Shown here piece by piece: positions 27,629 through 36,041 of a stretch of 64,000 nucleotides of DNA. Under the pieces are notes generated by a model, which saw only the letters and a list, made by a program, of their open reading frames with translations, was not told the DNA's origin and ran no database searches. Position numbers and translations under genes: made by a program. This DNA is from Lentisphaeria bacterium (lineage in GTDB: Bacteria; Verrucomicrobiota; Lentisphaeria; Victivallales; Victivallaceae): positions 30,584 to 94,583 of the forward strand of contig JAFSTC010000024.1 in NCBI GenBank assembly GCA_017450705.1, given 5' to 3'. Position 1 is the stretch's first letter. Every line of letters starts with the position of its first letter.

Positions 27629-28651
27629 ATGAACGAAGCCAACAAAATCAAGCTGGGGGCATTCATTCTGATCTCCGCCACACTGCTGATCGTCGCCTTC
27701 ATCGCGGCGGGAGCTCTGCGCGTGTTTTCGCCGCGGATCCGCGCCATGACCGAAGTCTATTCCTCCGTGGAGGGGCTGACGGTCGGCGCCCCGGTCAAGT
27801 ATCTCGGCATGCCCGTGGGAAAAGTCACTGCCATGCACATGCGCAGCAGCGACGGCCGGATCCTGATCTTTTTCGATATCTTCGGCGAGGCCTTCCGGGG
27901 CGATTTCGATTCGAGCGACGCCGACGGCGTATTCGACAGGAGAGATCTTGACAAGATGGTCAGCCGCAACATGCTGAGCTGTTACGTCAACGCCTCGGGA
28001 CTCATGGGGGGATCGCACCTGGAACTTGTCCGTGACACGCCCAGCAAACTCATCGCAAAAAATCCGCCCCCCCGCTCCATTCCCGACGGCGTAAGTTTCG
28101 TTCCCTCCAATCCCTCGCACATCGGCAACGCCATCCAGAACGTCAGCCGGATGCTCGAAGAGATGAAATCCATCGACTGGAACGGCTTTGCCGAAAAGAT
28201 CAACGGCAGCTTGGACAACCTAAACGCCCTGCTCGACAAAAAGGAGATCGAGGCCACGCTGAAAAAAGCCGAACGCATCGGCAACAGTCTGGAGCAGACC
28301 GCGATCCGGCTGGAGAAGATCGTCACGCAGGAGAACGTCGACCGGATCAACACCGCTCTCGACAATCTCAATCAGAGCATGCAGAACCTGCTGAAGGCCA
28401 GCACGAGCAAACAGGTGGAGGACACGCTGGCCAATCTCAATGCCTTCCTTTTTGCCGCGAAACGGATCATCGAAAAGACCGACGACTCGGCCGGTCCCGT
28501 CAGATCGGAGCTCAAAATCTTCATCTCGAATCTTGAGAACTCCCTCATCCGGCTGGAAAACAACGTTCTCAACATCAACCGCGCCCTTCAGGACTTCAGC
28601 AGGGATCCCGCCCAGCTGATCCAGGGCCGCCGGGAGCCGAAAGTCCGCTGA
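27629..28651 (+). CDS. mlaD: MCE-domain substrate-binding protein (MlaD-like)
   Basis: This 340-residue protein has an N-terminal membrane anchor (residues about 9-31) and an MCE domain (about 40-140) containing SSVEGLTVGAPVKYLGMPVGKVTAM and NASGLMGGSHLELV. The remaining ~180 residues form an alpha-helical region with repeated LDNLN-type segments, as in longer MCE proteins that build a lipid tunnel. It is anchored in the inner membrane with the MCE part in the periplasm. It lies 24 bases after mlaE with AGAGGAGC as ribosome site. Confidence 0.92.
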   Translation: MNEANKIKLGAFILISATLLIVAFIAAGALRVFSPRIRAMTEVYSSVEGLTVGAPVKYLGMPVGKVTAMHMRSSDGRILIFFDIFGEAFRGDFDSSDADGVFDRRDLDKMVSRNMLSCYVNASGLMGGSHLELVRDTPSKLIAKNPPPRSIPDGVSFVPSNPSHIGNAIQNVSRMLEEMKSIDWNGFAEKINGSLDNLNALLDKKEIEATLKKAERIGNSLEQTAIRLEKIVTQENVDRINTALDNLNQSMQNLLKASTSKQVEDTLANLNAFLFAAKRIIEKTDDSAGPVRSELKIFISNLENSLIRLENNVLNINRALQDFSRDPAQLIQGRREPKVR

Positions 28652-28661
28652 AGACCGCGTT

Positions 28662-29270
28662 CTATGCGACGGGACGGAGGAAGTTCCTGACGCCCTCGAA
28701 GATGATCTGAGCGGCCAGCGCCACCAGGTACATGCCGGTGAGCTTGCTCAGGATCGTGATCCCCTTGTGCTTGATGATCCGGGCGATGTACTCCGAGTAG
28801 TTGAGCACGAGAAAAATGACCGTCGACGCGATGGCGATGGAAAGCAGTCCCACGATCTTCTCGGTGGCGCCGTGAGCCGCGGCTCCCATGACCAGCAGCG
28901 CGCCGATGGTCCCGGGGCCGACGGTGGTGGGCAGCGCCAGAGGCACCACGGAGATGTCCCCGTCAGTCTCCACCTGCCGCCCGGGCACGGAGGTCTCCCG
29001 CACCATGGAAACACCGTTGAGGAGCAGGACCAGCCCCGCACCGATCCGGAAAGCGTCCAAACTGATGCCCAGATAGCGGAAAAGCGTCTCCCCGATCAGA
29101 TAGATCACCATGCAGATGACCATCACGGCGACCCCGGTCCGCCGGGCCAGAGTGGACCGCGCCTTCTGCGGCCACCCTTCGCAGCAGGAAATGAAGACGG
29201 CAAGTACGAAAAACGGCGTCATCAGCAGCGTCAGCCGGACGACGGTCCCGATCAGCTGATTGACGCTCAT
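28662..29270 (-). CDS. MarC-family membrane protein
   Basis: This is a 202-residue protein with six membrane helices of the MarC/UPF0056 family. Typical pieces are PLALPTTVGPGTIGALLVMGAAAHG in the middle and the paired LTLLMTPFFVLAVFISC near the start. MarC was once linked to multidrug resistance, but that was later disputed, so the function is open. Its start overlaps the purE stop by four bases, so it is translationally coupled to purE. Confidence 0.9.
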   Translation of the reverse strand: MSVNQLIGTVVRLTLLMTPFFVLAVFISCCEGWPQKARSTLARRTGVAVMVICMVIYLIGETLFRYLGISLDAFRIGAGLVLLLNGVSMVRETSVPGRQVETDGDISVVPLALPTTVGPGTIGALLVMGAAAHGATEKIVGLLSIAIASTVIFLVLNYSEYIARIIKHKGITILSKLTGMYLVALAAQIIFEGVRNFLRPVA

Positions 29271-29767
29271 TCGGAGAAGAGTTCCTTCTGCAGTTCCTCA
29301 TCGGCGGACAAAACCTGCGCCTTCTGCTTCTTGCGGAAAGCGGCAAGTTTTTCGGCCAGGACTTTGTCGGAAAGGGCCAGCATGGAAATGGCGTAAAGCG
29401 CGGCATTCTTGCCCCCCGCCTTGCCGGCGGTCACGACACCGACGGGAATCCCCGGAGGCATCTGCACCATGGAGAAAAGGGAGTCCAGCCCGTTGAAAGG
29501 CGCCGACGCAACCGGGATGCCGATCACGGGCAGAGTCGTGTGCGCCGCAATGACGCCCCCCAGATGCGCCGCCATTCCCGCGGCGCAGATGATCACTTTG
29601 ACGCCGTCCTTTTCGGCATTTGCGGCGAACTCGGCCGCCTCGACAGGCGTCCGGTGGGCCGACAGGACCCGCCCGACACAGGGAACGCCGAACTCCTTCA
29701 ACACATCGAAAGCCCCGCGAACGACCTCAAGATCGCTCTTGCTTCCCATCACGACTGCCACGCTCAT
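29267..29767 (-). CDS. purE: N5-carboxyaminoimidazole ribonucleotide mutase
   Basis: This is a 166-residue enzyme of purine synthesis that interconverts N5-CAIR and CAIR in the cytosol. Motifs are MGSKSDLEVV (about 7-16), LSAHRTP (about 37-43), GMAAHLGGVIAAHTTLPVIGIPV, and the GIPVGVVTAGKAGGKNAALYA loop; length is that of class I PurE. The ATG at 29767 has AAGGAG nine bases upstream. The in-frame extension to 29833 would begin inside the promoter region and is rejected. The adjacent purK is not seen. Confidence 0.95.
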   Translation of the reverse strand: MSVAVVMGSKSDLEVVRGAFDVLKEFGVPCVGRVLSAHRTPVEAAEFAANAEKDGVKVIICAAGMAAHLGGVIAAHTTLPVIGIPVASAPFNGLDSLFSMVQMPPGIPVGVVTAGKAGGKNAALYAISMLALSDKVLAEKLAAFRKKQKAQVLSADEELQKELFSE

Positions 29768-29818
29768 CTGCAACAACTCCTTCGTTTCAGCATCGGAACA
29801 CGGAACATGCGAGCTTAG

Positions 29819-29847
29819 AATATACACGTCCAAGCCGGCAATGTCAA
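29819..29847 (-). promoter_or_regulatory. Sigma-70-like promoter of purE-marC
   Basis: On the minus strand, a perfect TTGACA -35 box (29842-29847) and a TATATT -10 box (29819-29824) are separated by 17 bases. This is the best consensus match in the window. Confidence 0.75.
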
Positions 29848-29924
29848 GACGTGCCTCCCCTTCGGAATGCGCGGGAGGTCCGTTTGAACGGCGGCGTTTT
29901 TTTCTCTTTTTTCTTTTTTTTCAT

Positions 29925-29953
29925 TTGCATTGGCGGCGAAAGTGCGATATTTT
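29925..29953 (+). promoter_or_regulatory. Sigma-70-like promoter of the glycosyltransferase
   Basis: TTGCAT (29925-29930) and TATTTT (29948-29953) are separated by 17 bases. The leader to the start codon is about 155 bases. Confidence 0.55.
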
Positions 29954-30116
29954 AACCCCCGTGCGTGTACCGAGGGGTCAAAAAACGGTCTCCCGAATGC
30001 AAGTGGCCCGGAACGGACGGGAAAAGAGGAAACAACCGGCTCTGTCCGCCCGGTTTCGCGGCTGTCTTCGAAGATCGTGACGAAACAAAATCTCATTTCA
30101 AGAAGCCGATAGAAAA

Positions 30117-31301
30117 ATGTCCTACGAGAAACCGAAAGACCGGAAGATCCGTTTGAGCATCCTCATCTCGTGCTGCAGCAGGCTCCCGTACTTTTCCGAT
30201 GCACTGGATTCGTTTCTCAACAGCGGATATCACTTCCGCAACACCGAATTCGTGATCTGCGACGACGCCTCGCCCGCCGGCGGCGACGGCGAAACGGCGC
30301 GGCGCTACATGGAGAGACATCCCGACCTCTTCCGCATGATCCGCCACGGCGAACGGCAGGGGATCGCCCGCTCGTATCACGACCTCGTCGAGGAGGCGCG
30401 CGGGGACTATGTGCTTATCTTCGACGCCGACGACATCTTCGTGCCCTTCGACATCGACGGTTCGATGGACTATCTCGACGCCCACCCCGAGTGCGCCGCA
30501 AGTTACGGCCGCAAACGTCTCTTCAACGACGAGGAGGGCGACATCGGCCAGGTGCACGGAGGCGAATCGAGCCTCTTCGCGATGACCTTCGACCCGCGGA
30601 TCGTCCACAACGCCATGCTGATAAGGGTCAGCGACCTCAAGGCGGCCGGCAGTTACCAGCCGACCAACCTCGGACGCGACGGCAGCGCGGCGGACATCTC
30701 GATGTGGATCCGGCTCGGTTTGCTGAAGGATCTGCATTTCGAGTTTCCGCTCCGGGCGTTCTTCCGCGTACACAAGCGCCAGAAAAGCAGCGCCGACAAC
30801 AGCCGCTACCGCGAGGAATACCGGTACCTCGGCGACAAACTGATCAGTGCCGATCCCGGGCTCTACAGCGCGCTCGAAGCGTGCCGGCAGGTGACGATCA
30901 GCGCCCGGCAGCGGCGTATCGCGGTGATGATGCTCGGTCTGCTCTACAGCCGGACGACGGATCTCAACTTCAAGCTGAACTACCTCTACGCCGCCGAGCA
31001 ATTGATGCCCGATGATTACGCGATCTACGAGCTCAGGGCGGAACTGCTCCTCAACATGGGACGCTATCAGGAGGCTTTCGAAAACGCCTTCCGCCTGTTC
31101 CTGCTGCACCGCAACGGCGGCTATGCCGCCTATCAGGGAGCGCTGAAGGCACGTCAGGCGGCGGAGAAACTGGGGTACTCTCCCGCGATCTACTCCGCCG
31201 TGGAACAGCAGATACTGAGACAGATCTTCACGCTGAGCGAAAGTCAGCGGAAACTCTTCGATTTTGCCATTTCCACCGGCAGACGCGCAAGCCGGGCGTA
31301 A
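30117..31301 (+). CDS. Family 2 glycosyltransferase
   Basis: This is a 394-residue protein with an N-terminal GT-A domain: LSILISCCSRLPYFSDALDS opens the Rossmann-like fold, VICDDASPAGG and the metal-binding motif FDADDIFVPFD (about residues 101-111) follow, as in GT2 enzymes. The C-terminal ~150 residues are helical and repeat-like (YAAEQLMPDDYAIYELRAELLLNMGRYQEAFENAF), which suggests TPR-type interaction surfaces. It probably transfers a sugar to an envelope glycan or protein. It stands alone between its own promoter and rpe. Confidence 0.88.
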   Translation: MSYEKPKDRKIRLSILISCCSRLPYFSDALDSFLNSGYHFRNTEFVICDDASPAGGDGETARRYMERHPDLFRMIRHGERQGIARSYHDLVEEARGDYVLIFDADDIFVPFDIDGSMDYLDAHPECAASYGRKRLFNDEEGDIGQVHGGESSLFAMTFDPRIVHNAMLIRVSDLKAAGSYQPTNLGRDGSAADISMWIRLGLLKDLHFEFPLRAFFRVHKRQKSSADNSRYREEYRYLGDKLISADPGLYSALEACRQVTISARQRRIAVMMLGLLYSRTTDLNFKLNYLYAAEQLMPDDYAIYELRAELLLNMGRYQEAFENAFRLFLLHRNGGYAAYQGALKARQAAEKLGYSPAIYSAVEQQILRQIFTLSESQRKLFDFAISTGRRASRA

Positions 31302-31359
31302 ACGCCTGCGGCATCGTTCCCGTCGGTGTGACTTCGCGCGGACGCGCTCACCAGCGCGA

Positions 31360-31383
31360 GTCGGACGGAGCGGACCGTCCGAC
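31360..31383 (+). repeat. Stable hairpin after the glycosyltransferase gene
   Basis: A perfect nine-base-pair inverted repeat (GTCGGACGG / CCGTCCGAC) with a six-base loop. It lacks the T-run of a classical terminator but may end transcription or stabilise the messenger. Confidence 0.45.
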
Positions 31384-31430
31384 CGCCCCCTCTTCCTTGC
31401 CCCGTTCCCCGGCTCCGCAGGGAGAACGGG

Positions 31431-31459
31431 TTGTAAAAACGGCAAAAAACGTGTATATT
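31431..31459 (+). promoter_or_regulatory. Sigma-70-like promoter of rpe
   Basis: TTGTAA (31431-31436) and TATATT (31454-31459) are separated by 17 bases. Confidence 0.6.
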
Positions 31460-31514
31460 AATCGGACGTGTACTTTTTGGAAACACTGCAAAAAATAAGG
31501 ACTTCTTCGAAAAA

Positions 31515-32225
31515 ATGAAATACGATTTAAGACAGCTCCCCATTGACCGCGTTCTCGTTTCCCCCTCGCTTCTGGCGGCGGATTTCGGCAATCTGGACCG
31601 GGATATCGCGGAGGTCACGGCCGCGGGAGCGGACATGCTGCACCTCGATGTGATGGACGGCAGCTTCGTGCCCAACATCTCCTTCGGAGTCCCCGTCATC
31701 AAGAGCATCCGCAAAAACAGCACGCTGCTCTTCGACGCGCACCTGATGATCGACCATCCCGGGAAATATGCCGAAGTCTTTTCTTCCGCCGGCGCGGATC
31801 ACATCACCTTCCATGTGGAGTCTCTCGACGATCCGGCGGAGGTGATCGCCGCCATCCGCGGGGCGGGATGCACGGCGGGGATCTCCGTCAAACCCAAGAC
31901 CCCCGCCTCGGCCATCATGCCCTATCTGGACAAAGTGGACATGGTCCTCGTCATGACGGTGGAGCCGGGTTTCGGCGGACAGAGCTTCATGGCCGATCAG
32001 ATGCCCAAAGTCGCGGAGATCCGCAGGGAGATCCTCCGTCGCGGCCTCAAGGTCCAGCTCCAGACCGACGGCGGCATCGATGCGAAAACCTCTCCCGTCG
32101 CCGCCGCATACGGATCCAATCTTCAGGTGGCGGGGACCGCGGTCTTCCGTCATCCGGAGGGCATGAAAAAGGCCGTCGAGATCATTCACGGCTCCACCGC
32201 CGCCCTCGACAGCAATCTCAAGTAA
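31515..32225 (+). CDS. rpe: Ribulose-phosphate 3-epimerase
   Basis: This is a 236-residue TIM-barrel enzyme of the pentose phosphate pathway that interconverts ribulose-5-phosphate and xylulose-5-phosphate. It shows VSPSLLAADFGNL, LHLDVMDGSFVPNISFG (metal-binding HxDxMDG-type motif), FDAHLMI, MTVEPGFGGQSFM and QTDGGI, all signature Rpe motifs. Length is slightly above the usual ~220 through short extensions at both ends. It begins a run of genes, followed 14 bases later by the GH20-like enzyme. Confidence 0.96.
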   Translation: MKYDLRQLPIDRVLVSPSLLAADFGNLDRDIAEVTAAGADMLHLDVMDGSFVPNISFGVPVIKSIRKNSTLLFDAHLMIDHPGKYAEVFSSAGADHITFHVESLDDPAEVIAAIRGAGCTAGISVKPKTPASAIMPYLDKVDMVLVMTVEPGFGGQSFMADQMPKVAEIRREILRRGLKVQLQTDGGIDAKTSPVAAAYGSNLQVAGTAVFRHPEGMKKAVEIIHGSTAALDSNLK

Positions 32226-32239
32226 AGGGAAAACGCCCC

Positions 32240-34123
32240 ATGGAGATCATGTCGAAACTGGTCTGGTCGGCCGCCGACACGCCTGAAGAGCTGGCGCCGC
32301 TGCTCACCAATCTCGCGGAGGAATTTCCCGTTTCCGACGGAGGCCGGGGGCTCAAACTCAAATTCAAACGCATCAAAGGCGACGAGACCGTCACACGGGT
32401 CACCCGGTCGAAAGGCGGGGTCCTGGTGGAATACACCTCCATTGCCGCCGCGGCCCGGGGCATCGGCAGCGCCCTCTCCCGGCTGGACGGCGAGAACAGG
32501 ACGCCCTTCTCCACGCTGGGGATCATGCTCGACGTCTCCCGCAACATGGTCATGACGGCGGACCATCTCAAAATGTGGCTGCGCCGCCTGGCCCTGGCCG
32601 GATGCAATCTCGTGATGCTCTACTGCGAGGACACCTACGAACTGGAAGACGAACCCATGTTCGGGTACATGCGCGGCGGCTACACCTTCGAGGAGATCCG
32701 CGAGCTGGATGTCTGCGCAAAAAGTCTCGGCATCGAACTTGTCGGCTGCATCCAGACACTGGGCCACCTGGAGCAGATCCTGCGGTGGAGCGATTTCTCC
32801 GATGTCAAAGATACGGCAAGAGTCCTCCTCGCCGATCAGCCCCGGACGTACGAACTCATCGAAAAGATGATCAAGTTCTGGAGCACCGCCCTCGACAGCC
32901 GCCGCATCCATATCGGCATGGACGAGACTCACGACCTCGGCAGAGGCGCTTTTCTGGACCGCTTCGGATACGAGCGCGGGTTCGACATCTTCAACAGACA
33001 TCTGGCCAAGGTGAACGAGATCTGCAAGAAGCACGGTCTCGCCCCCATGCTGTGGTCCGACATGTATTTCCGGCTGGCCAACGAAAAGCAGGAGTACTAC
33101 GACCTGACCTCGAAGATCCCCGACGACGTGAAGGCGGCGATCCCCCGGAACGTCCGGCTGGTCTACTGGGACTATTATCACACCGACGAAAAAGACTACT
33201 GTGCGATGATCCGGCGTCACAGGGAGCTGGGCTTCGATCCGGTCGTCGCCTCCGGCATCTGGACGTGGACGAAGCTGTGGTACGACCACGAACAGACCCG
33301 CAGGACCGCCCTGCCCTGCATCCGGGCCTGCCGGAAGGAGAAGATCCGGGAACTTTTCTTCACCATGTGGGGCGACGACGGGGCCTACTGCAATATGGAT
33401 TCCGCCCTCGCAGGGATCTTCTACACAGCGGACCTGGCCTTCGGCGAAGAGGGCCGGGAGCGGACGGAACAGCGCTTCAACTGCATCTGCGGTCCCACCG
33501 ACTATGCCGCCCATCTGGCGGCGTCGAGGATGAACTGCGTTTTCGACGACAGGGAGGGCAAGCCTTTCGGCGTCTGCGTCTCCTCTCTCATCTGGGACGA
33601 TCCGCTTCAGGGGATCATGTACGACGCCTGCCGCGCCCGCGATCCGGAGTTCGATCTCCAGCTGCTGGACCTCTGCGAAGAGATCCAGTGTCTGCTCATC
33701 CCCTCCCTCGAACTGGCCGGAGCCGGGGATCTGGAGCACGCCGCGAACATCGTCTCTCTGCTCATCAAAAAACTGGAGTTCCGCGGCGCGCTCATCGCCG
33801 CCTACGATCAGGGCGACAGACTGGCCCTGCGGGAGATCGCCGTCAACGTCATCCCCGCGGTGATCGCCGCCGCATCGGAATTCGACGCAAGTTTCAGAAG
33901 GCAGTGGCTCGACTGCGCCAAACCCTTCGGTCTGGAACGCATCCAGTCCCGGAACGCGACGCTGATCGCCCGGCTCGAAGAGACCTCCCTGCGGATCCGC
34001 GAGTATCTGGCCGGTGAAATCGACCGCATCGACGAACTCGAAGCCCGTCTGCCCGGCTCCGCCGCCATCGGCGGAACCCTCAACCGCTACGCCCACGTGT
34101 CGGCGGGAACGATCATCATCTGA
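32240..34123 (+). CDS. GH20-like beta-N-acetylhexosaminidase-type protein
   Basis: This is a 627-residue glycosidase with a small N-terminal alpha/beta domain (residues about 1-95) and a GH20-type TIM barrel. The barrel opens GIMLDVSRNMVMTADHLKMWLRRLALAGCNLVMLYCED. The expected catalytic Asp-Glu pair is in IHIGMDETHDLG (about residues 222-233), and VYWDYYHTDE and ASGIWTWTKLWYDH follow. The C-terminal ~150 residues are helical. Family enzymes use the substrate acetamido group as nucleophile and release hexosamines. There is no signal peptide, suggesting action on imported oligosaccharides. It lies between rpe and an alcohol dehydrogenase, probably in one operon. Confidence 0.88.
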   Translation: MEIMSKLVWSAADTPEELAPLLTNLAEEFPVSDGGRGLKLKFKRIKGDETVTRVTRSKGGVLVEYTSIAAAARGIGSALSRLDGENRTPFSTLGIMLDVSRNMVMTADHLKMWLRRLALAGCNLVMLYCEDTYELEDEPMFGYMRGGYTFEEIRELDVCAKSLGIELVGCIQTLGHLEQILRWSDFSDVKDTARVLLADQPRTYELIEKMIKFWSTALDSRRIHIGMDETHDLGRGAFLDRFGYERGFDIFNRHLAKVNEICKKHGLAPMLWSDMYFRLANEKQEYYDLTSKIPDDVKAAIPRNVRLVYWDYYHTDEKDYCAMIRRHRELGFDPVVASGIWTWTKLWYDHEQTRRTALPCIRACRKEKIRELFFTMWGDDGAYCNMDSALAGIFYTADLAFGEEGRERTEQRFNCICGPTDYAAHLAASRMNCVFDDREGKPFGVCVSSLIWDDPLQGIMYDACRARDPEFDLQLLDLCEEIQCLLIPSLELAGAGDLEHAANIVSLLIKKLEFRGALIAAYDQGDRLALREIAVNVIPAVIAAASEFDASFRRQWLDCAKPFGLERIQSRNATLIARLEETSLRIREYLAGEIDRIDELEARLPGSAAIGGTLNRYAHVSAGTIII

Positions 34124-34138
34124 GAGGAGAGTGCCGTC

Positions 34139-35323
34139 ATGGAAAAACTGTTTGACGCCGTTCCTTCCCAGGTGTTCGCTTTCGGAAGCCGCCGCTGCGG
34201 CGAAGTTTTGACCGACGTCCTGCGTAAGAACCGCAAAGCGGTGCTCTTTTCGGGGAACCGGTCCGCCGACGTCAGCGGCGCGGCCTCTTTCGTGCAGCAG
34301 ACGGCCGACACCTGCGGCTGCGAACTTCTCCGCTGGAACAAAATTTCTCCGGAACCCGACATCGACACGGTCCTGGCCATGCGGGATCTGCTTCTCGAAA
34401 ACGGCGGCGCGGCCGTCTGCGCCGCGGGCGGCGGAAGCGTCCTCGATGCCGCCAAGGCCGCTCTGCTTCTGGCGGAGACCGGCCGGGACATCGACAGCCT
34501 CTTCGGGATCGACCGCTTTTCCTCGGAGAACCCGGCTGCCTCACCCCGCCGCATCATCGCCATCCCGACGACCAGCGGAACGGGATCCGAGGCCACACAG
34601 TACTCCAATATCGTGGACAGAAAGAACGGTGTCAAGCGCCTCATCGCCGAGAAGGCGGTCATTCCTGAGTACGCTCTGATCGATCCCGTTTTCACAAGTT
34701 CCATGCCCCGTTCCGTCACGCTGGCGACGGCCTGCGACGCCCTCGCCCATCTGCTGGAGGGCTTTCTCAACACCGGGGCGGATCCCGGCTCCGGTGCGGC
34801 GGCAAATATCCGGGCGCTGGCGGGCATCGAAGCCATCGTTCAAAATCTGCCGCGCATCCTTGAGGATCCCGGGGACCGGGAGGCGCGCCGCCGTCTGGCT
34901 CTTGCAGCGGCGCTGGGAGGAACGGTCATCCGGTTCAAATCCACGGGGCTGCCCCATCTTTGCAGTTTTTCCTGGTTCGGCCGGATCGAACACGGCATGG
35001 CGGTCATCATCCTGCTGCCCCATGCCTGGCGTTATTACCTCGGCAATCCCGCCGTCGCGGAACGCACCATGGAGCTTGCGCCGCTGTTTCCGGGAAAGAC
35101 GCCCGGGGAAGTCATCGGTTCTTTCTGCAGATTCACCGATTCTATCGGCGTGCCCCGCCGTCTGGCGGATTATCCGCTTCTCACGCAGGAACTGATGGCG
35201 CAGACGGCGAAAAGCGCCGGCGCCAACAAAATGAAACTGGAACTGGCCCCGCGGCCCGTCCCGCTCGAAGACAGCGAAAGGATCCTTTCGCAGATATTGA
35301 CACAAGCCTACAAAGGAGTATGA
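34139..35323 (+). CDS. Iron-containing (type III) alcohol dehydrogenase
   Basis: This is a 394-residue metal-dependent NAD(P) oxidoreductase. The nucleotide-binding GGGSVLDAAKAA lies at about residues 99-110 and IPTTSGTGSEATQYS at about 142-156. Metal ligands are expected at Asp in LIDPVF and at His in CDALAHLLEGF, GLPHLCSFSW and RIEHGMAVIILLPH. It overlaps the next small gene through an ATGA and is 15 bases after the GH20-like gene. The neighbourhood suggests reduction of a sugar-derived aldehyde or ketone; specificity is unknown. Confidence 0.92.
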   Translation: MEKLFDAVPSQVFAFGSRRCGEVLTDVLRKNRKAVLFSGNRSADVSGAASFVQQTADTCGCELLRWNKISPEPDIDTVLAMRDLLLENGGAAVCAAGGGSVLDAAKAALLLAETGRDIDSLFGIDRFSSENPAASPRRIIAIPTTSGTGSEATQYSNIVDRKNGVKRLIAEKAVIPEYALIDPVFTSSMPRSVTLATACDALAHLLEGFLNTGADPGSGAAANIRALAGIEAIVQNLPRILEDPGDREARRRLALAAALGGTVIRFKSTGLPHLCSFSWFGRIEHGMAVIILLPHAWRYYLGNPAVAERTMELAPLFPGKTPGEVIGSFCRFTDSIGVPRRLADYPLLTQELMAQTAKSAGANKMKLELAPRPVPLEDSERILSQILTQAYKGV

Positions 35324-35325
35324 AA

Positions 35326-35616
35326 ATGGTTCATGTGATCGCCCGTGCCGAGCTTCACCCCGGCTGCCAGGAAAAGTTCATGGAGATCCTCAAAAACAAC
35401 ATCCCGACGGTCCTCGCCGAAGAGGGGTGCATCCGGTACGAAGCCTGTCTTGACGTCAATCCCGAGACACGCGGCCGTTTCGTCACCATCCTCGAGACCT
35501 GGAAATCCGAGGCGCACCTCAAGGCCCACTTGGCCACGCCTCACATGGCCGCCTATCGCGAAGCGGTGAAGGATCTGCGCAAAGCCAACACCGTCACGGT
35601 GGTCGAGCCCGCCTGA
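35326..35616 (+). CDS. ABM-domain (antibiotic biosynthesis monooxygenase-like) protein
   Basis: This is a 96-residue ferredoxin-like-fold protein of the ABM/YgiN family: VHVIARAELHPGCQEKFMEIL at the start, EEGCIRYEACLDVNPETRGRFVTILETWKSEAHLKAHLATPHM in the middle. Family members are quinol oxygenases, haem-degrading enzymes or dimeric partners of dehydrogenases. AAAGGAG at 35312-35318 favours the ATG at 35326 over the one at 35320. It is the last gene of the rpe-GH20-ADH group, before the terminator at 35634. Confidence 0.88.
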   Translation: MVHVIARAELHPGCQEKFMEILKNNIPTVLAEEGCIRYEACLDVNPETRGRFVTILETWKSEAHLKAHLATPHMAAYREAVKDLRKANTVTVVEPA

Positions 35617-35633
35617 TCCCCCTGCCCCGCCCG

Positions 35634-35663
35634 CTCCGGAGGAAATGATCCGGAGACGTTTTT
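35634..35663 (+). terminator. Rho-independent terminator after the ABM gene
   Basis: A perfect seven-base-pair stem (CTCCGGA / TCCGGAG) is followed by ACG and five T residues. Confidence 0.7.
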
Positions 35664-35668
35664 CCGCA

Positions 35669-35718
35669 GCGCCTTTCTTTTGTCCTGCGTACAAAGGAAG
35701 GGCGCTGCCGCTTTTTTT
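35669..35718 (+). terminator. Second long hairpin with delayed T-run
   Basis: Fifteen paired bases (GCGCCTTTCTTTTGT with ACAAAGGAAGGGCGC, two G-U pairs), a seven-base loop, six further bases, then seven T residues. It may be a backup terminator or a small RNA 3' end. Confidence 0.55.
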
Positions 35719-35757
35719 CACCGCCGGACCGCGCGTTTCTGCCGACTGTAAACGTAA

Positions 35758-35894
35758 GGCTCTGTTCCCATATGGATAGGTCGGTCAGGGAAGAAGGTAA
35801 TCCGAGCTGCTGTTTTGACGCGAACCTGTCAGTGAACAAAGTGTACCGTTGGGAGATTCTTGTCCCGCAACTGTCCGGTATGGAGAACAGGGCC
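35758..35894 (+). ncRNA. Candidate structured RNA (rod-like, possibly 6S-like)
   Basis: The ends at 35758-35772 and 35879-35894 pair over 15 base pairs with one bulged A. An internal loop follows, then GGATAG (35774-35779) pairs with CTGTCC. A small hairpin (TTGGGA / TCCCGCAA) lies on the 3' side at about 35849-35870. A T-rich tail (ATTTTTCTT) follows at 35897-35905. The long rod with an internal bubble recalls 6S RNA, but no conserved 6S sequence was recognised. A clear promoter was not seen. Confidence 0.35.
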
Positions 35895-35956
35895 TGATTT
35901 TTCTTGCCTTCTTCGAAATTCAGTTTCCCGAACTGCGAAATTTTTCTTTTCCCCGC

Positions 35957-35984
35957 TTGGATAAAACGGCGAAACACCTATATT
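35957..35984 (+). promoter_or_regulatory. Sigma-70-like promoter of the small Cys-rich lipoprotein
   Basis: TTGGAT (35957-35962) and TATATT (35979-35984) are separated by 16 bases. Confidence 0.6.
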
Positions 35985-36041
35985 GACAGTGCGGGACGTT
36001 TATGGTATCCGTCCCGGGAAAAAATGAGGAGAAAGGAAAAG

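Larger units (their letters stand above)
29768..30116. other. Divergent intergenic region between purE and the glycosyltransferase
   Basis: It contains two outward-facing promoters (29819-29847 minus and 29925-29953 plus) and, between them, a long T/C-rich tract at about 29897-29921. No small open frame with a good ribosome site and no clear riboswitch-like fold were recognised. A purine-responsive element would be plausible upstream of purE but is not evident. Confidence 0.6.
35617..35956. other. Highly structured non-coding stretch
   Basis: This stretch holds a terminator (35634-35663), a second long hairpin (35669-35718) and a rod-like foldable segment (35758-35894) with a T-rich tail. 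No coding sequence with a credible start was found on either strand. Confidence 0.55.

Noticed and set aside
35758..35894. Firm assignment as 6S RNA or as a cobalamin riboswitch
   Set aside because: Only the rod-like shape agrees; no conserved 6S or riboswitch core sequence could be matched by eye.
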